Below, in pieces: positions 10,551-22,231 of a stretch of DNA of 64,000 nt (within the stretch, counting starts at the first letter, position 1; each line of letters begins with the position of its first letter). Where the stretch lies: positions 310,001 to 374,000 of the forward strand of contig JASANH010001085.1 in assembly GCA_030248295.1 (NCBI GenBank), written 5' to 3'. Both the position numbers and the translations under genes were made by a program. The stretch comes from Mesodorylaimus sp. YZB2_4 (lineage: Eukaryota; Nematoda; Enoplea; Dorylaimida; Dorylaimidae). The notes beneath the pieces are model-generated. The model was not told the DNA's origin, did no database searches, and saw only the letters and a list, made by a program, of their open reading frames with translations.

Positions 10551-12052
10551 CAGTAAGTTACTACGCTGTATCCTACAGTAATAAGTTATGTAGTTACAGT
10601 TAGTTACTACGCTGTATCCTACAGTAATAAGTTATGTAGTTACCGTAAGTTACTACGCTGTATCCTACAGTAATAAGTTATGTAGTTACAGTAAGTTACT
10701 ACGCTGTATCCTACAGTAATAAGTTATGTAGTTACAGTTAGTTACTACGCTGTATCCTACAGTAATAAGTTATGTAGTTACCGTAAGTTACTACGCTGTA
10801 TCCTACAGTAATAAGTTATGTAGTTACAGTAAGTTACTACGCTGTATCCTACAGTAATAAGTTATGTAGTTACCGTAAGTTACTACGCTGTATCCTACAG
10901 TAATAAGTTATGTAGTTACCGTAAGTTACTACGCTGTATCCTACAGTAATAAGTTATGTAGTTACAGTAAGTTACTACGCTGTATCCTACAGTAATAAGT
11001 TATGTAGTTACAGTTAGTTACTACGCTGTATCCTACAGTAATAAGTTATGTAGTTACCGTAAGTTACTACGCTGTATCCTACAGTAATAAGTTATGTAGT
11101 TACAGTAAGTTACTACGCTGTATCCTACAGTAATAAGTTATGTAGTTACCGTAAGTTACTACGCTGTATCCTACAGTAATAAGTTATGTAGTTACCGTAA
11201 GTTACTACGCTGTATCCTACAGTAATAAGTTATGCAGTTACAGTAAGTTACTACGCTGTATCCTACAGTAATAAGTTATGTAGTTACAGTAAGTTACTAC
11301 GCTGTATCCTACAGTAATAAGTTATGTAGTTACCGTAAGTTACTACGCTGTATCCTACAGTAATAAGTTATGTAGTTACCGTAAGTTACTACGCTGTATC
11401 CTACAGTAATAAGTTATGTAGTTACAGTAAGTTACTACGCTGTATCCTACAGTAATAAGTTATGTAGTTACCGTAAGTTACTACGCTGTATCCTACAGTA
11501 ATAAGTTATGTAGTTACCGTAAGTTACTACGCTGTATCCTACAGTAATAAGTTATGTAGTTACCGTAAGTTACTACGCTGTATCCTACAGTAATAAGTTA
11601 TGTAGTTACAGTAAGTTACTACGCTGTATCCTACAGTAATAAGTTATGTAGTTACAGTTAGTTACTACGCTGTATCCTACAGTAATAAGTTATGTAGTTA
11701 CCGTAAGTTACTACGCTGTATCCTACAGTAATAAGTTATGTAGTTACAGTAAGTTACTACGCTGTATCCTACAGTAATAAGTTATGTAGTTACCGTAAGT
11801 TACTACGCTGTATCCTACAGTAATAAGTTATGTAGTTACCGTAAGTTACTACGCTGTATCCTACAGTAATAAGTTATGTAGTTACAGTAAGTTACTACGC
11901 TGTATCCTACAGTAATAAGTTATGTAGTTACAGTAAGTTACTACGCTGTATCCTACAGTAATAAGTTATGTAGTTACCGTAAGTTACTACGCTGTATCCT
12001 ACAGTAATAAGTTATGTAGTTACCGTAAGTTACTACGTTGTATCCTACAGTA
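10551..12052. repeat. 46-bp tandem repeat array, 32.7 copies
   Basis: The unit (starting CAGTAAGTTACTACGCTG and ending GTTATGTAGTTA) is repeated 32 full times plus 30 bases. Apart from single changes near 11234 and 12038, the only variation is in the first bases of the unit: CAGTAA (A), CAGTTA (T) or CCGTAA (C). Read in order, the array is ATC ATC ACC ATC ACC AACC ACCC ATC ACC AACC. It therefore carries a higher-order period of three units (138 bp), with later unit gains. There are no spacers, so it is not a CRISPR array. Near-identity implies recent homogenisation. Confidence 0.97.
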
Positions 12053-12232
12053 GATTATTCGTGGTAGATTGTATCCACAGTAGATTCTACCCATACTCTG
12101 CACAAATTCAGTTCATGTTTTCTCAGCTACCCGACACAAATTCAACCTGACCAATATTTACAAAAAACTCACGCACTTTCAATCACAAATTCAGTATAGG
12201 AAATTTCGAAAACTGCCATGGAACACTGCCCT

Positions 12233-12676
12233 CTACAAAATCATGAACGCCGTTTTCTTTCCAATTCGATAGGCTTTTGCCGTATTTCTTATCGTATCCC
12301 CACTTGCTAATAACTTTATGGCCATGGCGAATCTTAATTCCGGCGGAATTGGCAGCGCGTGCGTTCGTGAGTGCGCCAAATTATTCTTGACACGGTCGAA
12401 CAAATCCATGAGCCGATCTGGATCCATCCGAAAATACTCTCGGTGTCCTTCGCCGTCTTCAAAATTGTAAAAATCCCCAACTAATAAGTGATACTCGCTA
12501 CGAAGAGGTCGACAGACATTAATTCTTCGAACGTACCATCGACGCTCCCGAGACGCTAATTGCAATTGTCGTTTTTTGACCGCCGCCGCTGCCAAAGCTG
12601 TTACAGATGTTGAAAGGAAATTGAATGCCACCACCGCTTTCCGTTTTCGTTCCTCGAAATCTAAAAAAGGACGCAT
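12233..12676 (-). pseudogene. PIF/Harbinger (HARBI1-like) nuclease gene, N-terminal half only
   Basis: The minus-strand frame of 147 codons carries the conserved N-terminal region of PIF/Harbinger nucleases: RRWYVRRIN near residue 45, EYHLLVGDF, then YFRMDPDRLMDLFDRV, then PIPPELRFAMAIKLLASGD and an AYRIGKKTAF helix-turn-helix-like end. Intact family members run to about 350 residues and place the DDE/DDD catalytic residues after this point. Here the frame stops at 12233, and no catalytic half is seen between there and the satellite array at 12052. An acceptor-like CCTTTTTTAG lies four codons into the frame, so an earlier exon is possible. A truncated transposase is the likely reading. A weak donor (GTAGAG) at the end leaves open an intron with a lost partner exon. 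Confidence 0.8.
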
Positions 12677-12679
12677 TTT

Positions 12680-13660
12680 TAACTTCTATCTACTAAAAGA
12701 GAAGCAGGTAAGTTCCACCAACTGATCCAAAATATACGTGGTTTGATATTTTTGTAATAACCGCGACTCAATGCGCACATTTTTATGCTACAGTAACCCA
12801 AAACCTGAGCACCAGAAAAATCCGTTTGCTGCTAGCTTTAGACACCCTTAGCCCGCTATGTGGACCACAAGCACAAGATTGCATGGTCCTTTGCTCGCTG
12901 CAAGAATCAATCGTTCTGTTCATATTCATGCAGAAAAATCCGCTTCTGCTCAGACATTTTTCCTAAACCGTGTTTGCTTTTACGTTAACGCTGGCCGAGT
13001 AGACCAGCCATCCTAAGCCCTGGTTCCACTCGGTGCATTGGCTGATCGAAAAGTTTCGAGTCTGTTATAACGGACTTTTTTGGAAATAATAAAACCGTTT
13101 TCCGTTTTTTTTTTAGCTGCAAGCTAGGTAGGCCCAAAACACTTGCTCCTACAACTGAGAGAATTAAGTGACTTGACTACTATACGCCTTCTTTCAAACC
13201 TCCGAAAAACAGAAACATAAAACGGAAAGACCGCCTACAGATCAACTATTTCATTGTCAGAAACTCTTACCCGCACTACCGTGCCTGCTGATGGAATGTG
13301 CAGATTTTTTGAATATGTACTTAGATAAACAGGCAGCTCGAAAAACAACAAAAATACTTCTTTGACGCCTTCATCATTCCTGATACCATCTTTGATTGGG
13401 CAAAAAGTCTAATCGAAAGACCGCTCATATACCTTGTTCACAAAACATGCTCAATGGCAAAAATATGCTGACATTACTGACATAACACAGCCACAGGGAA
13501 CAAATGGAACTAAAAGTAATAAGCTATCGAAGCCAAGCCAGCCTAACGAGAACTAGCTCATGCTCGGGGTGGTCCTGACTCTATTATCCTCAGAGCATTC
13601 CATTAGCAGCTGAAGCAGAACACTCAGGATTTAAGATTAAAAAAGTTTAAGATTTCAGAA
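12680..13660. other. No gene seen; one half of a direct repeat pair
   Basis: About 13070-13180 (TTTTTTGGAAATAATAAAACCGTTTTCCG, then CAAAACACTTGCTCCTACA) is repeated in direct orientation at 14508-14620. No coding potential is recognised in the rest. Confidence 0.5.
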
Positions 13661-13679
13661 AAACTAACTTTCACTGCTG

Positions 13680-13938
13680 ATGTCCGGTTGTTGCTCTGGG
13701 TTAATCTTTATTCTCCTTCTCCTCGTCTCCTCCCCCCGAACAATAAATCGCGTGTTCTGGAATTTAACGACGGCTGGATGGATCTTGATAAAAATTGGCG
13801 TGATTGTGGACCCACAAGTCAGCCGATTCCGAGCCGTGTGCGAAAAATAAAAACTTTTCATCAAAGCGTTTTCGCGTTAGTCGGCGAAAATCGTTCTGCG
13901 CGAAAGGCGTCTGGTTGGCTGGCATTATGTGAGCAGGT
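13680..13938 (+). CDS. Possible exon, gene unidentified
   Basis: The frame through 13690-14023 reads coding-like (containing EFNDGWMDLDKNWRDCG and SRVRKIKTFHQSVFALVG). At 13938 it meets a good donor (GAGCAG then GTACGT, phase 0). No acceptor is evident because the upstream C/T-rich stretch has no AG. In a second frame, ATG at 13680 opens 56 codons starting MSGCCSGLIFILLLLVSS, which looks like a signal peptide. That hydrophobic run may simply come from the T/C-rich DNA. The two readings exclude each other, and neither has a recognised relative. Confidence 0.3.
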
Positions 13939-13939
13939 A

Positions 13940-16600
13940 CGTACGAACCTGCTGATCAGCAGGACTGGGAAATGGAGGGTTTCTGAGAGACCCGACAAAG
14001 GGCTGGCCAGTTTGAATTTTTGACCCCTTTTTATGCGCTCTACCGGGAGTACTCACTAAACTGATTGACTTCGTGCGAATAAAGTTTTTTAAAATGCTAT
14101 TATATGGAATTATAGCACGTGGTCATTACGATTTTTCGATCAAAAATGGTCACATTTGGTCAAAAAATCGTAACTTTCTTAATTTTAGGGTTACACAAAT
14201 TTCAAAAATAGAAATGACCGCTGCATTCCAAGAAATCTGAAACTTTTGATAATTAGCCCAGTTACAACTGTTCATGTCATATTTGAAAAGCTGCCTGTGA
14301 TCCTCCGTGATCAGGCACGTAATCGATTATGGGTAAATTATCTCAGCTAAACCACCCTGTTGTTTTCACTAAAATAGTAGCCTATGGTCAGTACATCATA
14401 AACTAGTCTGGATTTTTGCACTATGGACCACATTTAATGTGCACATGCGATAACTGCGCCCCGTCTCAGCAATTTTAGCTAATCGCGATCGATAATTTGA
14501 GCTGCTAATCAGACTTTTTTGAAAATAATAAAACCGTTTTTCGTTTTTTGCTACAAACTTTTTTGGCCCCAAACACTTGTTCCTACACTGAGGGAAGCTG
14601 TAGATCACTCGCACTGATCAGTGATGGCCTCTTGCAGCGCTTGGAAAGAACTTTCTTTCGCGTCAAACATTGTTGATTTTTACTCAGGACATTGAAGAAA
14701 ACTCAAATTCGGCAAAAAAGCGGTGAATTCAATTTTTTTGGAAAAAAATTGAATTTACCGGTGTTGAAAAAGCACATTCGAAGAACGATTTCGCTTGTGT
14801 GAGGCTGCAAATGCTCACGGAAAACAGGTTTCAGAAAATCAAAAACTAAGCTTAGTTGCCCCACAATCATTAATTCTTTTTGCTGCGCCATACTGTATCT
14901 GCAAACTTAGATCTCATTGACTGTTTCCAGTTATCTCGCTGTTAACTGAGCTACTAGTGCAAACTGACTGCCTCCGTGACGTGGATTAGTTACACATGTT
15001 AATAATAAGTCACCGAAAAAACCCAATACCAGTTTTACAAAAATTTATTACTCTATGTAGCTATTTTCACGGGTAAACATAAAAATGCTCGAAATAGAGC
15101 ATTATGCGACTTAATTTCAAGCTTCCACCGTTTTCACAGCGACCACTTTTCTTTTATTGCAGTTTCTCGCATATTGTCCATTTTTCAATCGTTTGACCAC
15201 ATCGCAAGGCAGTTCCGACCATAAGATGTTAGGACGGCATAGATTCGTTCTAAAATGTCCATCGGCCGTCGATCCTGAAAAAAATTTATTCTTAAAATCT
15301 GTTCAAAGATTTTCTCAGAGTTTGCTTACCAAAAATCAGGTATTCCTTGTTTAATTCGAAGTATGAGCCGCATGCTGCACTCGAAGCGGCCGTTCGAACT
15401 GTAGATGGTGTAGGAATATTGTCCACATTCTACACAAAATGAAACATAATTTTGTGAATTCATTTTTCATTTGTAGTCAGCTTACCCGAAAAACCGAAAT
15501 AACATCGATGTCGTACACGACTTCGGTGACAATAACTACCGTACGCTGGGTAACTTTGGCCCACACAACTGAAAACCATTCAAATATGATCAACCTGCTT
15601 TGGCCTCCAACGATACTGTATGTCAAAAAGTAGAGCAGGTCCAAGGTTTTTTTAAGCACATATGAGCAATAACGCAGTCCAATTGCGAGTGTTCGATTCC
15701 CTCAGACCATTTCCGAGGCACTGTATAGCGCAAATTTTAAATTTACCGCTTAAAACCCGCTTACGACAATTTTACATAACTGAAGAGTCCACACTCGGCC
15801 TGTGCACTAGTTGTAGTAAGAAACATTTTGTTGATAGTTTTCCTGCTTTTTGGCTTTAATTTGTTCTCTTTTCAAAAATTGGCCATGGGTGGTTGCTATT
15901 TTGTTCAAATTAAAAACCTGTCAACAGGTGGACGCGCACAAGGTTTAAAGTGAGGAACTGTTCGTCTGTGTATTAGTGTCATAAGCGGCTTGTTGCTGGA
16001 AATTCAAATTTTGCGTTGTTCGAGATCTGCGAAATGGTCTTAAGCAAATTTCTAAGCCCTTCCTTTCAAACAATTATTTGAAAAATTCAGAACCTCAACT
16101 TTAAAAAGTTGGTTTTAAAAACTTGAATTTTTTACGATCAAGTCTCTCACAAGAAATTTGTTCCCTCTTAAAATTATCTTTCCCATTGCTTACCCATGTC
16201 TGCATCGCAGACAAAATCAGCGTAGGTCTTTTGAGGATCGAAGAAACAAGAGCACCCATTGACTGCCAAGGTGCCAGAGGCCAGGAATACACTGATAATC
16301 AGAAGATTCATGATGCAACTAACTGACTTTTAGAAATGCTCGCAGGGTAAGAACATAGGCGACTGCACTCTGTTCTGCTGGCGCTATCTGATTTATACCA
16401 GCTTTCTATGTTTACGCTATGTTTGTCTAACAATGACGGCTATGTTCAGTTAGTCTAATTTCTGGTGTTTATTGGCAGTAACATATTGGGTGTGCCTTTC
16501 GACCTTTTATTAGGCATGAAACCAGTTTCTATTGACATATCGACGCCTAAACTCCGCGCTTTTTCAGACAATGTGGGGTGATAGCATTTGATTATTAAAC
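13940..16600. other. Anonymous region with few candidate frames
   Basis: The second half of the direct repeat pair is at 14508-14620. A plus-strand frame at 15160-15354 follows a decent acceptor (TCTTTTATTGCAG) but ends in a weak donor. I recognise no domain in it. Otherwise nothing is identified. Confidence 0.4.
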
Positions 16601-16764
16601 CACTGGGTGCTTGTTTACACAATGATTGGAGAATTGGATGTGTACGGCCCGCTGTCAGATGTCACTAGCTGTTTTGTGATCTGCTCCCGTAAATTTGCTA
16701 AGCTATTCGACAGCATTGCATTGAGAGGATGTGGCTGCAAATAAACTTTTGTGAATAGCACAGT

Positions 16765-16965
16765 CAGTATTGTCATTAAAGACGTAGTGGCAGCTAAAGT
16801 TAAGCTGGGATGCAAGTAGTGCCAGAGGCTAGATTCGGTCGCTGCCAGGATATCCTCCGGATAATTTTTCTCTTGAGGCGTCCGTCGCAGCAGTGTAAAG
16901 AAAAAACGTTTTCGCGCAAAGAGCGGTGAATTTTTCCTGATTCTCAGCAGTTTATGACAAATATT
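16765..16965 (-). repeat. Inverted-duplication arm, possibly coding (arm 1)
   Basis: Read on the minus strand this stretch aligns to 18705-18905 on the plus strand. Shared words are AGGAAAAATT, GCTCTTTGCGCGAAAAC and TTTTCTTTACA near the start, and TAGCTGCCACTACGTCTTTAA versus TAGCTGCTACTACGTGTTTAA near the end. In one frame both arms give similar peptides (QEKFTALCAKTFFLY versus QEKLYALCAKTTFLY), which suggests a once-coding exon. A longer frame (157 codons, 16615-17088, minus) uses another phase. I do not recognise the protein. Confidence 0.5.
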
Positions 16966-17089
16966 CTGTCCAATCCGGGAAGTTAGCGTGCTAGAATTAA
17001 ATCCCTTGAAAACGAATGGGTGAAGACTACGAGAATGATGATCACAAACAAATGAATGGGACTGGGAGGATGCGGCCGAAGGTTTCATT

Positions 17090-18700
17090 GACGAGGATGA
17101 AAATCCTGTGCCAGCAGCGAGCTCGCTGACACATGAGTTCGATTTCGACCCGCCATTAGATCATTGCTGCTGGCGATGCTCGATGCAAGTTTAAACTCAT
17201 AGTCATTGTGCTAACCTTTTTGTCATACTGTACGTATGGGTTTTTTATGGTGTACTAATCAACCAGGGGTTGCTGGCCTCTTTTGCGACTTGCAATTCAT
17301 TTACCTCTGCGCAATGCATTTGTATTTGTGCAATTATGTGACAGCACGGTGCAAATACGATTTTTTTTGCCAGGCACAACAACCTTCTCAACGCAGAGAC
17401 GCTTCTATTTTTCAGGCATTTTCGAAAGGAGAACGCGCGCAGTGCACTGGCTACCGTGCATCAACAGCAGAAGCTCTGGACACCAGCAATACTGAAACCA
17501 AGCATCGTGATGTTACAAGTCAATCAATAAACTCTGAAGTTCCTGTTGAAGTCTCGTGGCACGAGATTGCGGGTATGTGCTTGGGTACTGAGTAAAGTAT
17601 GAATGAATGAACAACATTCACAGCAAAGTAATTCATAGAACGGAGGCGCATCACACAACAGTGTCGCTTCCCAGCTGGGCAGCAGTCTCTACGCGGTTTA
17701 AGCGCTCATCAGTCGAAACCAAGCCAGTAAAGAACAGTTCGGCATTGAAGTTTAGGAGGACCATTCAATTTAATCACTCTGCATCCTGGGAAGCCCACTG
17801 AAAAATCCACAGTACATCGACACCTAGGTTTTTTGCATGAGCGTCTTGACCATAGTCATTGTCGCACTGTAAGCAATTCAAAGCGCTACAATAAAATAGC
17901 ACACAGCTGTTAGTTGATGATAAAATTGCTTCTCTCATTCCTCGCTGAGCCGTTTTTTCTTTGGAGTACCGTCGCTTTTCGACACATTTTGTTGCAGCTC
18001 ACTTCTCAATGGTGACTCGTACCCGCAACTTTGATCATGCGAATGAACACTCGCTGATGATCGCATCTAAAAATGGATGTACTTTAGGTACTGTAAATGC
18101 GTCTACACATTTGCGATGCTTTCTATCGAACATACATATTGGCGACTTACAGTACGCAGCGACCTACAAACGCTTACACTCCTCAACATACATACAAGTG
18201 CAGTGTACACGTGAAATCTATACGTAATCTAAAATTGTACAGTGCATCTTGTCGCATGCTCCTTACCGTTAGAGGTAATGTCCGCAAGTCGTCTGCATTT
18301 CTTGAACTCGTCTTCAAATGGCAGCCGCAAATTAGTGCGCTATGCCTGTTTGATCTTCGTCCATCATCAATATTTCTAGCTATCGCTTTCGCCTTCGAGG
18401 GTCCCCCAATAAGCCATAAGAACCAAACTCGTCGTCCGTTTTTCTCCATTCCCACAAGTCGGTACTGATCATTTTTGGTTACTCGCCATTCATAGGATTT
18501 GGTTTTAAAAATGGCCTGATCTGACCGGATGACAAAACCTAGGCCTATCTAAAATTACGGTTGTTTCATCTATTTTATCACACATCCATCCATGGATCCA
18601 TCCATCGCCGCAAGCCCGACTGCATGGATGAGATGAGAGCGCCCGACTGCCTGACTGCCTTTCGCGCACATTTTTCCTACGGGCTGACGCAACTTGTTAT
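17090..18700. other. Anonymous region between the inverted arms
   Basis: A plus-strand frame of 119 codons (17236-17595) is open, but it has no domain, acceptor or donor that I trust. Nothing else was identified. Confidence 0.35.
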
Positions 18701-18704
18701 GAAC

Positions 18705-18905
18705 TGCTGCAACAGGAACAGGAAAAATTGTACGCTCTTTGCGCGAAAACTACTTTTCTTTACAATGCGCGAGCGGCTCTTTTTTCTGCTGACATATTTT
18801 GGCTGCTTACTAGCTCCAACGTCTTCTAAAATAGGCCATTACATTCCTTGCCAAATGACCCTAGCTGCTACTACGTGTTTAAGAACGATTTGGAAGATTC
18901 CACGG
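18705..18905 (+). repeat. Inverted-duplication arm, possibly coding (arm 2)
   Basis: This is the partner of 16765-16965, in opposite orientation about 1.8 kb away. The conserved peptide frame (EQEKLYALCAKTTFLYNAR) runs on to a TAA near 18829. The frame at 18561-18950 is in a different phase. Similarity at codon level in one frame of both arms favours a duplicated exon over plain non-coding DNA, but the evidence is limited. Confidence 0.5.
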
Positions 18906-18909
18906 CAAG

Positions 18910-20050
18910 CCAAAGAGATCAAGACAATGTCCCCTAAAGTGTTCTTGTAACTCTGTCCCCCGAGTCCTCATCCAAAGGCATTCATCAAATATGGCGTCCT
19001 TGATCACGGCCAGCAGGGAAGCTCACGAACCCGTTGAACCTGAAGCTTATCTGACGTTGAGACAACCACTCAAAAAATTTTGAGCGCTTACAAAAGCTAG
19101 CTTCTCATGCCAAATTGTTCAACAATCACGAATGACCCAACTTTAGCTAACTAACCGTAAGTTCTTGACTTGATTGGGTTGGACCTCAAATGTGGACCTC
19201 AAAACAGAGTAAAAACTTGCTTTGTCTTCTGATTCTGGAAATTAAGAGGTTGGTTATAGGTAGCTCGCCCAGAAGAACGTTCAGCAAGTTCTATCCTGCT
19301 CAATTAACCGTGACCTAATTGTGTGCTTGCAGATTGGACATTGCCAATGCACATGGACACTCACCCGAATTTGCAGCTGGTTATAGCACATTTGCCACTG
19401 ACAAGTGAGTTACGAGTGGCAAAACAGAGGTGGGTGTTGTGTTCCACTTCCAACTTCTACAATTGGACATCGAAAGAATGAAACAACAAATATTACAAGC
19501 GTACAATATGTATTCCATATTCGGGTAGTTGAGTCTTCCAGTCGGACCTGATAGTCTCCCCATGTGTGATTTCAAACGATAAGTTAAGAGCTGCCAAGTA
19601 ATAACTTCCAAAATCTCTAAAAAGGAGAATACGAGTATACTGTATGTGGATGTGTTGAGAGATATCTCGCCGCGGCCAGATCTGCAGTAGCGAAGAAATC
19701 TGGCATGGCATGGCATAGTTTTCGCCAGTCAACTTTTCTGCATTTCACAAATCTGTTTTTCCGCGTGAGATCTGAAAAAATTCTTTCTCAGACCCGCTTC
19801 AGAAATCGGCCACATCAATCACAGCCAAATGTTAGTCCAGCCTCATCAAATTGCTGTTCGTGCTCACCATACAGTGCAGTTGGCTGCATATAAAATACGC
19901 GCACGTAAAGTTTGCGTATTACGCATTGAAAGTAGTAGAATGAAGGGCTACCGTACAGTATAATTCACTTTTGTACCATTTGTTTTTATGTACTGCATTG
20001 CACGTCTTCGTACTCGGGAATGGAATCAACTTATTGGTTAGAGCAGAATG
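18910..20050. other. No firm gene
   Basis: A minus-strand frame at 19493-19732 (79 codons, containing IQYTRILLFRDFGSYYLAALN) is coding-like but has no recognised family and no clear splice site. The overlapping 111-codon frame is its shadow, or the reverse. Nothing else was seen. Confidence 0.35.
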
Positions 20051-20094
20051 CAGAACTTCATTGAGCAAAGCTCGCCATTCACGGTACAACGCAA

Positions 20095-20330
20095 ATTCAT
20101 TCGGACTGATTCAAAGTGCTTGCTTCATTGTCACACTCCGACAAATCATTAACTGTTTCCGTGCGCAATCGCATTCGCGACATACGCCAGCATCCGGGCA
20201 TCGAATTCCGCCATGTCCCCACTACCGACAATCCTGCTGATTTGGCTTCTTGTGGTGCAACTGTATCGATCTTATTAAACCAACGACTGTTGAGGCATGG
20301 CCCCTCCTGGCTTTGTGATCATTCTGCTGT
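20095..20330 (+). pseudogene. BEL/Pao retrotransposon pol fragment (RNase H region)
   Basis: A short TDSKCLLH-like stretch at about 20104-20127 is followed in another frame by a segment with VRNRIRDIR, EFRHVPTTDNPADLAS and HGPSWL. This order (TDS..VL.W, NR..EI, YVPT..NPAD.A, WWHGP.WL) is typical of the RNase H end of BEL/Pao polyproteins. The reading frame changes near 20130, and both flanks lack the reverse transcriptase and integrase parts. This is a degraded insertion scrap of roughly 240 bases. No LTR was found around it. Confidence 0.7.
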
Positions 20331-20419
20331 TTCACGGCCTGTAACGGACATCAGTACCACGCCGTCTGTCCAGTCGGAGCACCTCAGCGGTACCGGATAA
20401 GTCACCCACGGGCGTGCGA

Positions 20420-20520
20420 AGCCAGCGATGGTTCATGGTTCGCAAACCGACCTCTATCACTGGGGATCGAAACCTGTAAGCCATTCCAGCCTGTAATCTC
20501 TTCCGTAGGTTGACTGCGGA
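20420..20520. repeat. Fragment of the dispersed repeat seen at 62310-62400
   Basis: GGTTCGCAAACCGACCT, GGGATCGAAACCTG and CCATTCCAGCCT match GGTCCGCAAACCGACCT, GGGATCGAAGCTGG and CAATGCCAGCCT at 62.3 kb. GGGATCGAA resembles a reversed pol III B-box, so this may be a piece of a second SINE family. Confidence 0.5.
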
Positions 20521-20559
20521 CAAATCTACTACCTGCGTGTAGCGTGTACGGCTGGTAAA

Positions 20560-20665
20560 AATACTTGATTTGAATGCGTATGCGTATACGCAGAGTCTCT
20601 TAGATGCGTATGCTAAATGCATATTCCACAAAGTATGCGTACAAGTTTGCGTATTGCGTATTTTT
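20560..20665. repeat. TGCGTA hexamer block
   Basis: Nearly every tenth base starts a TGCGTA-like word (AATGCGTATGCGTATACGC, AGATGCGTATGC, AAGTATGCGTACAAG, TTTGCGTATTGCGTA), and the block contains internal palindromes. It belongs to the class of short-motif blocks described in the findings. Confidence 0.6.
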
Positions 20666-20669
20666 CTCA

Positions 20670-21680
20670 TTATAGCTAATGATATTATCTAGTCCTGAAC
20701 TGTATGTCAGCATCTGAAATGTCAGCCACCAGAATAGTACAACAGACATTAGACATCGCAAAACTTGTCGCTGTCGCTTACGACCAACTTGAAAAACCTC
20801 TTCAGGGAGAAATTTCTGTCAGGTTCGATCATGGGTTATTTCTTGGGGCCTATCCTGGTTCAGCCAACAACGCCAGAATCCCTTTCTCGCCAGTGTCTCT
20901 TCGGAGCCAGTGTCGCGTTTTTGCAAGTGTTCTTTTGCGGCCAGTCCCGATCCAGCCAAAATCTCTGTAAACTTAGAAGCCTGAAGCTATCTGGCAATCT
21001 AAAACTCTGAATGAACATGGCAATCTAAAACTATAAATGAAACTGCATTCTTGTCAGAGTAACGGAGTTAAAATCGACAAGGAGTGCCTTTTAAAATGTT
21101 TAGCTAAAGGCATTTTGGCAGTTATGGCTGACCGATGACCCAAAGGTGACCATACAGTCAAGCAGGAATGAGCAGCTGCTCTATGAAACCTAGATTCGTG
21201 ACACTGCTACCAAACGCGCTAGTGCAGCTTACCTGGAGAGGTCAACAACAACTACTGTAGCTGTACTACTACAAAACAAGCTAGTTTGTGTGCAGGAGCC
21301 AGTTTCACAATTATAGATGAGACGTGTCTGATCGTGAGTCGCAGGACATGCATACAAGAAAGTCCTATCCTACATCAAACTACACCTGTCCCATTCAGCT
21401 AAGGACCCGCTGACCTGAGAGTCCAAGTGGCTTGGATCCTGCAAAGAGTCTAGGCTGCTGCACTGGTGCATATCTGTCATATACAAGTATGGACTCCTAG
21501 CGCCACACCCTTATTTTTCCTCAGCCCCCTCAGACAGGTAATCAAGAAGTCAGTCAGTCAGTCGTGTCGAGTCATGTGGCATTCACCTCTAGGGGTCTTG
21601 ACGTCCTTCACGGATGGCGCCTTAGCGGCTTGTCGATATAAACCAGGTTCATTTTTGCAGTAAACAAGCATTTTTAAATC
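20670..21680. other. No gene seen
   Basis: Two overlapping plus-strand frames at 20704-21010 have no recognised domain. The repeated phrase CTGGCAATCTAAAACT near 20990-21030 is a minor local duplication. Nothing else was identified. Confidence 0.35.
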
Positions 21681-21684
21681 TCAA

Positions 21685-22110
21685 AAACACTTGAATATCT
21701 ATATCTTTTCATCAATATCTTGGTTGTGAAAAGATATAATAAATTACCTGTTTTCTTCGAGAATACACGCCCTTCACGTGCCGCGTGTACATTCCAAAAA
21801 AACAGATAGTAGATATGGATATCCCAAAAGGTACGGATATAAATATGGTGCCAAATGATATCAATATCGATCACATATAGATGTGGATATTGATATTAAC
21901 AGTGGTCACAACTAGCCTCGAAAAAGCAGAAATCAGAACTGTTTCGCTAAAAACAGTCACAAACTGCATAAGATTCAAATTTGCAGCGCTGTTACAAGAA
22001 AAACAAGAACGAATACCCGTACCCGTAGCCGTCGCCTCTTACCCAAACCCGTACCCATACCCGCCGGGTACGGGTGGATACGGGTATGGGTACGGGTATG
22101 GGTACCCATG
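21685..22110. repeat. GATATC-rich and GGGTAC-rich motif blocks
   Basis: About 21690-21895 is rich in ATATC/GATAT words on both sides of a core (CTTCGAGAATACACGCC, GCCGCGTGTACATTCC). The same core recurs at 41677-41735. About 22010-22110 consists of ACCCGTACCCGTAGCC-type words followed by their complement (GGGTACGGGTGGATACGGG), forming an imperfect inverted repeat. I see no coding role for the frame that runs through it. Confidence 0.6.
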
Positions 22111-22231
22111 CAGGACTCTGCCTCAAAACGGCCCAAAACTACGCCGTATGGGCAGCACCCCCGTCAAGCAGATTTCTCTGATAAAACAATTCCAAAATCA
22201 CTTAGCTCAATTTAAACTGATCAACTAACAA

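Noticed and set aside
10551..12052. CRISPR-like array of regularly spaced repeats
   Set aside because: The units abut directly with no unique spacers, the context is an animal genome, and no cas genes are present; it is a minisatellite.
22010..22110. Coding of a Pro/Tyr and Gly/Tyr repeat peptide (21881-22228)
   Set aside because: The frame follows from the GGGTAC-type inverted motif block and has no splice or start support.
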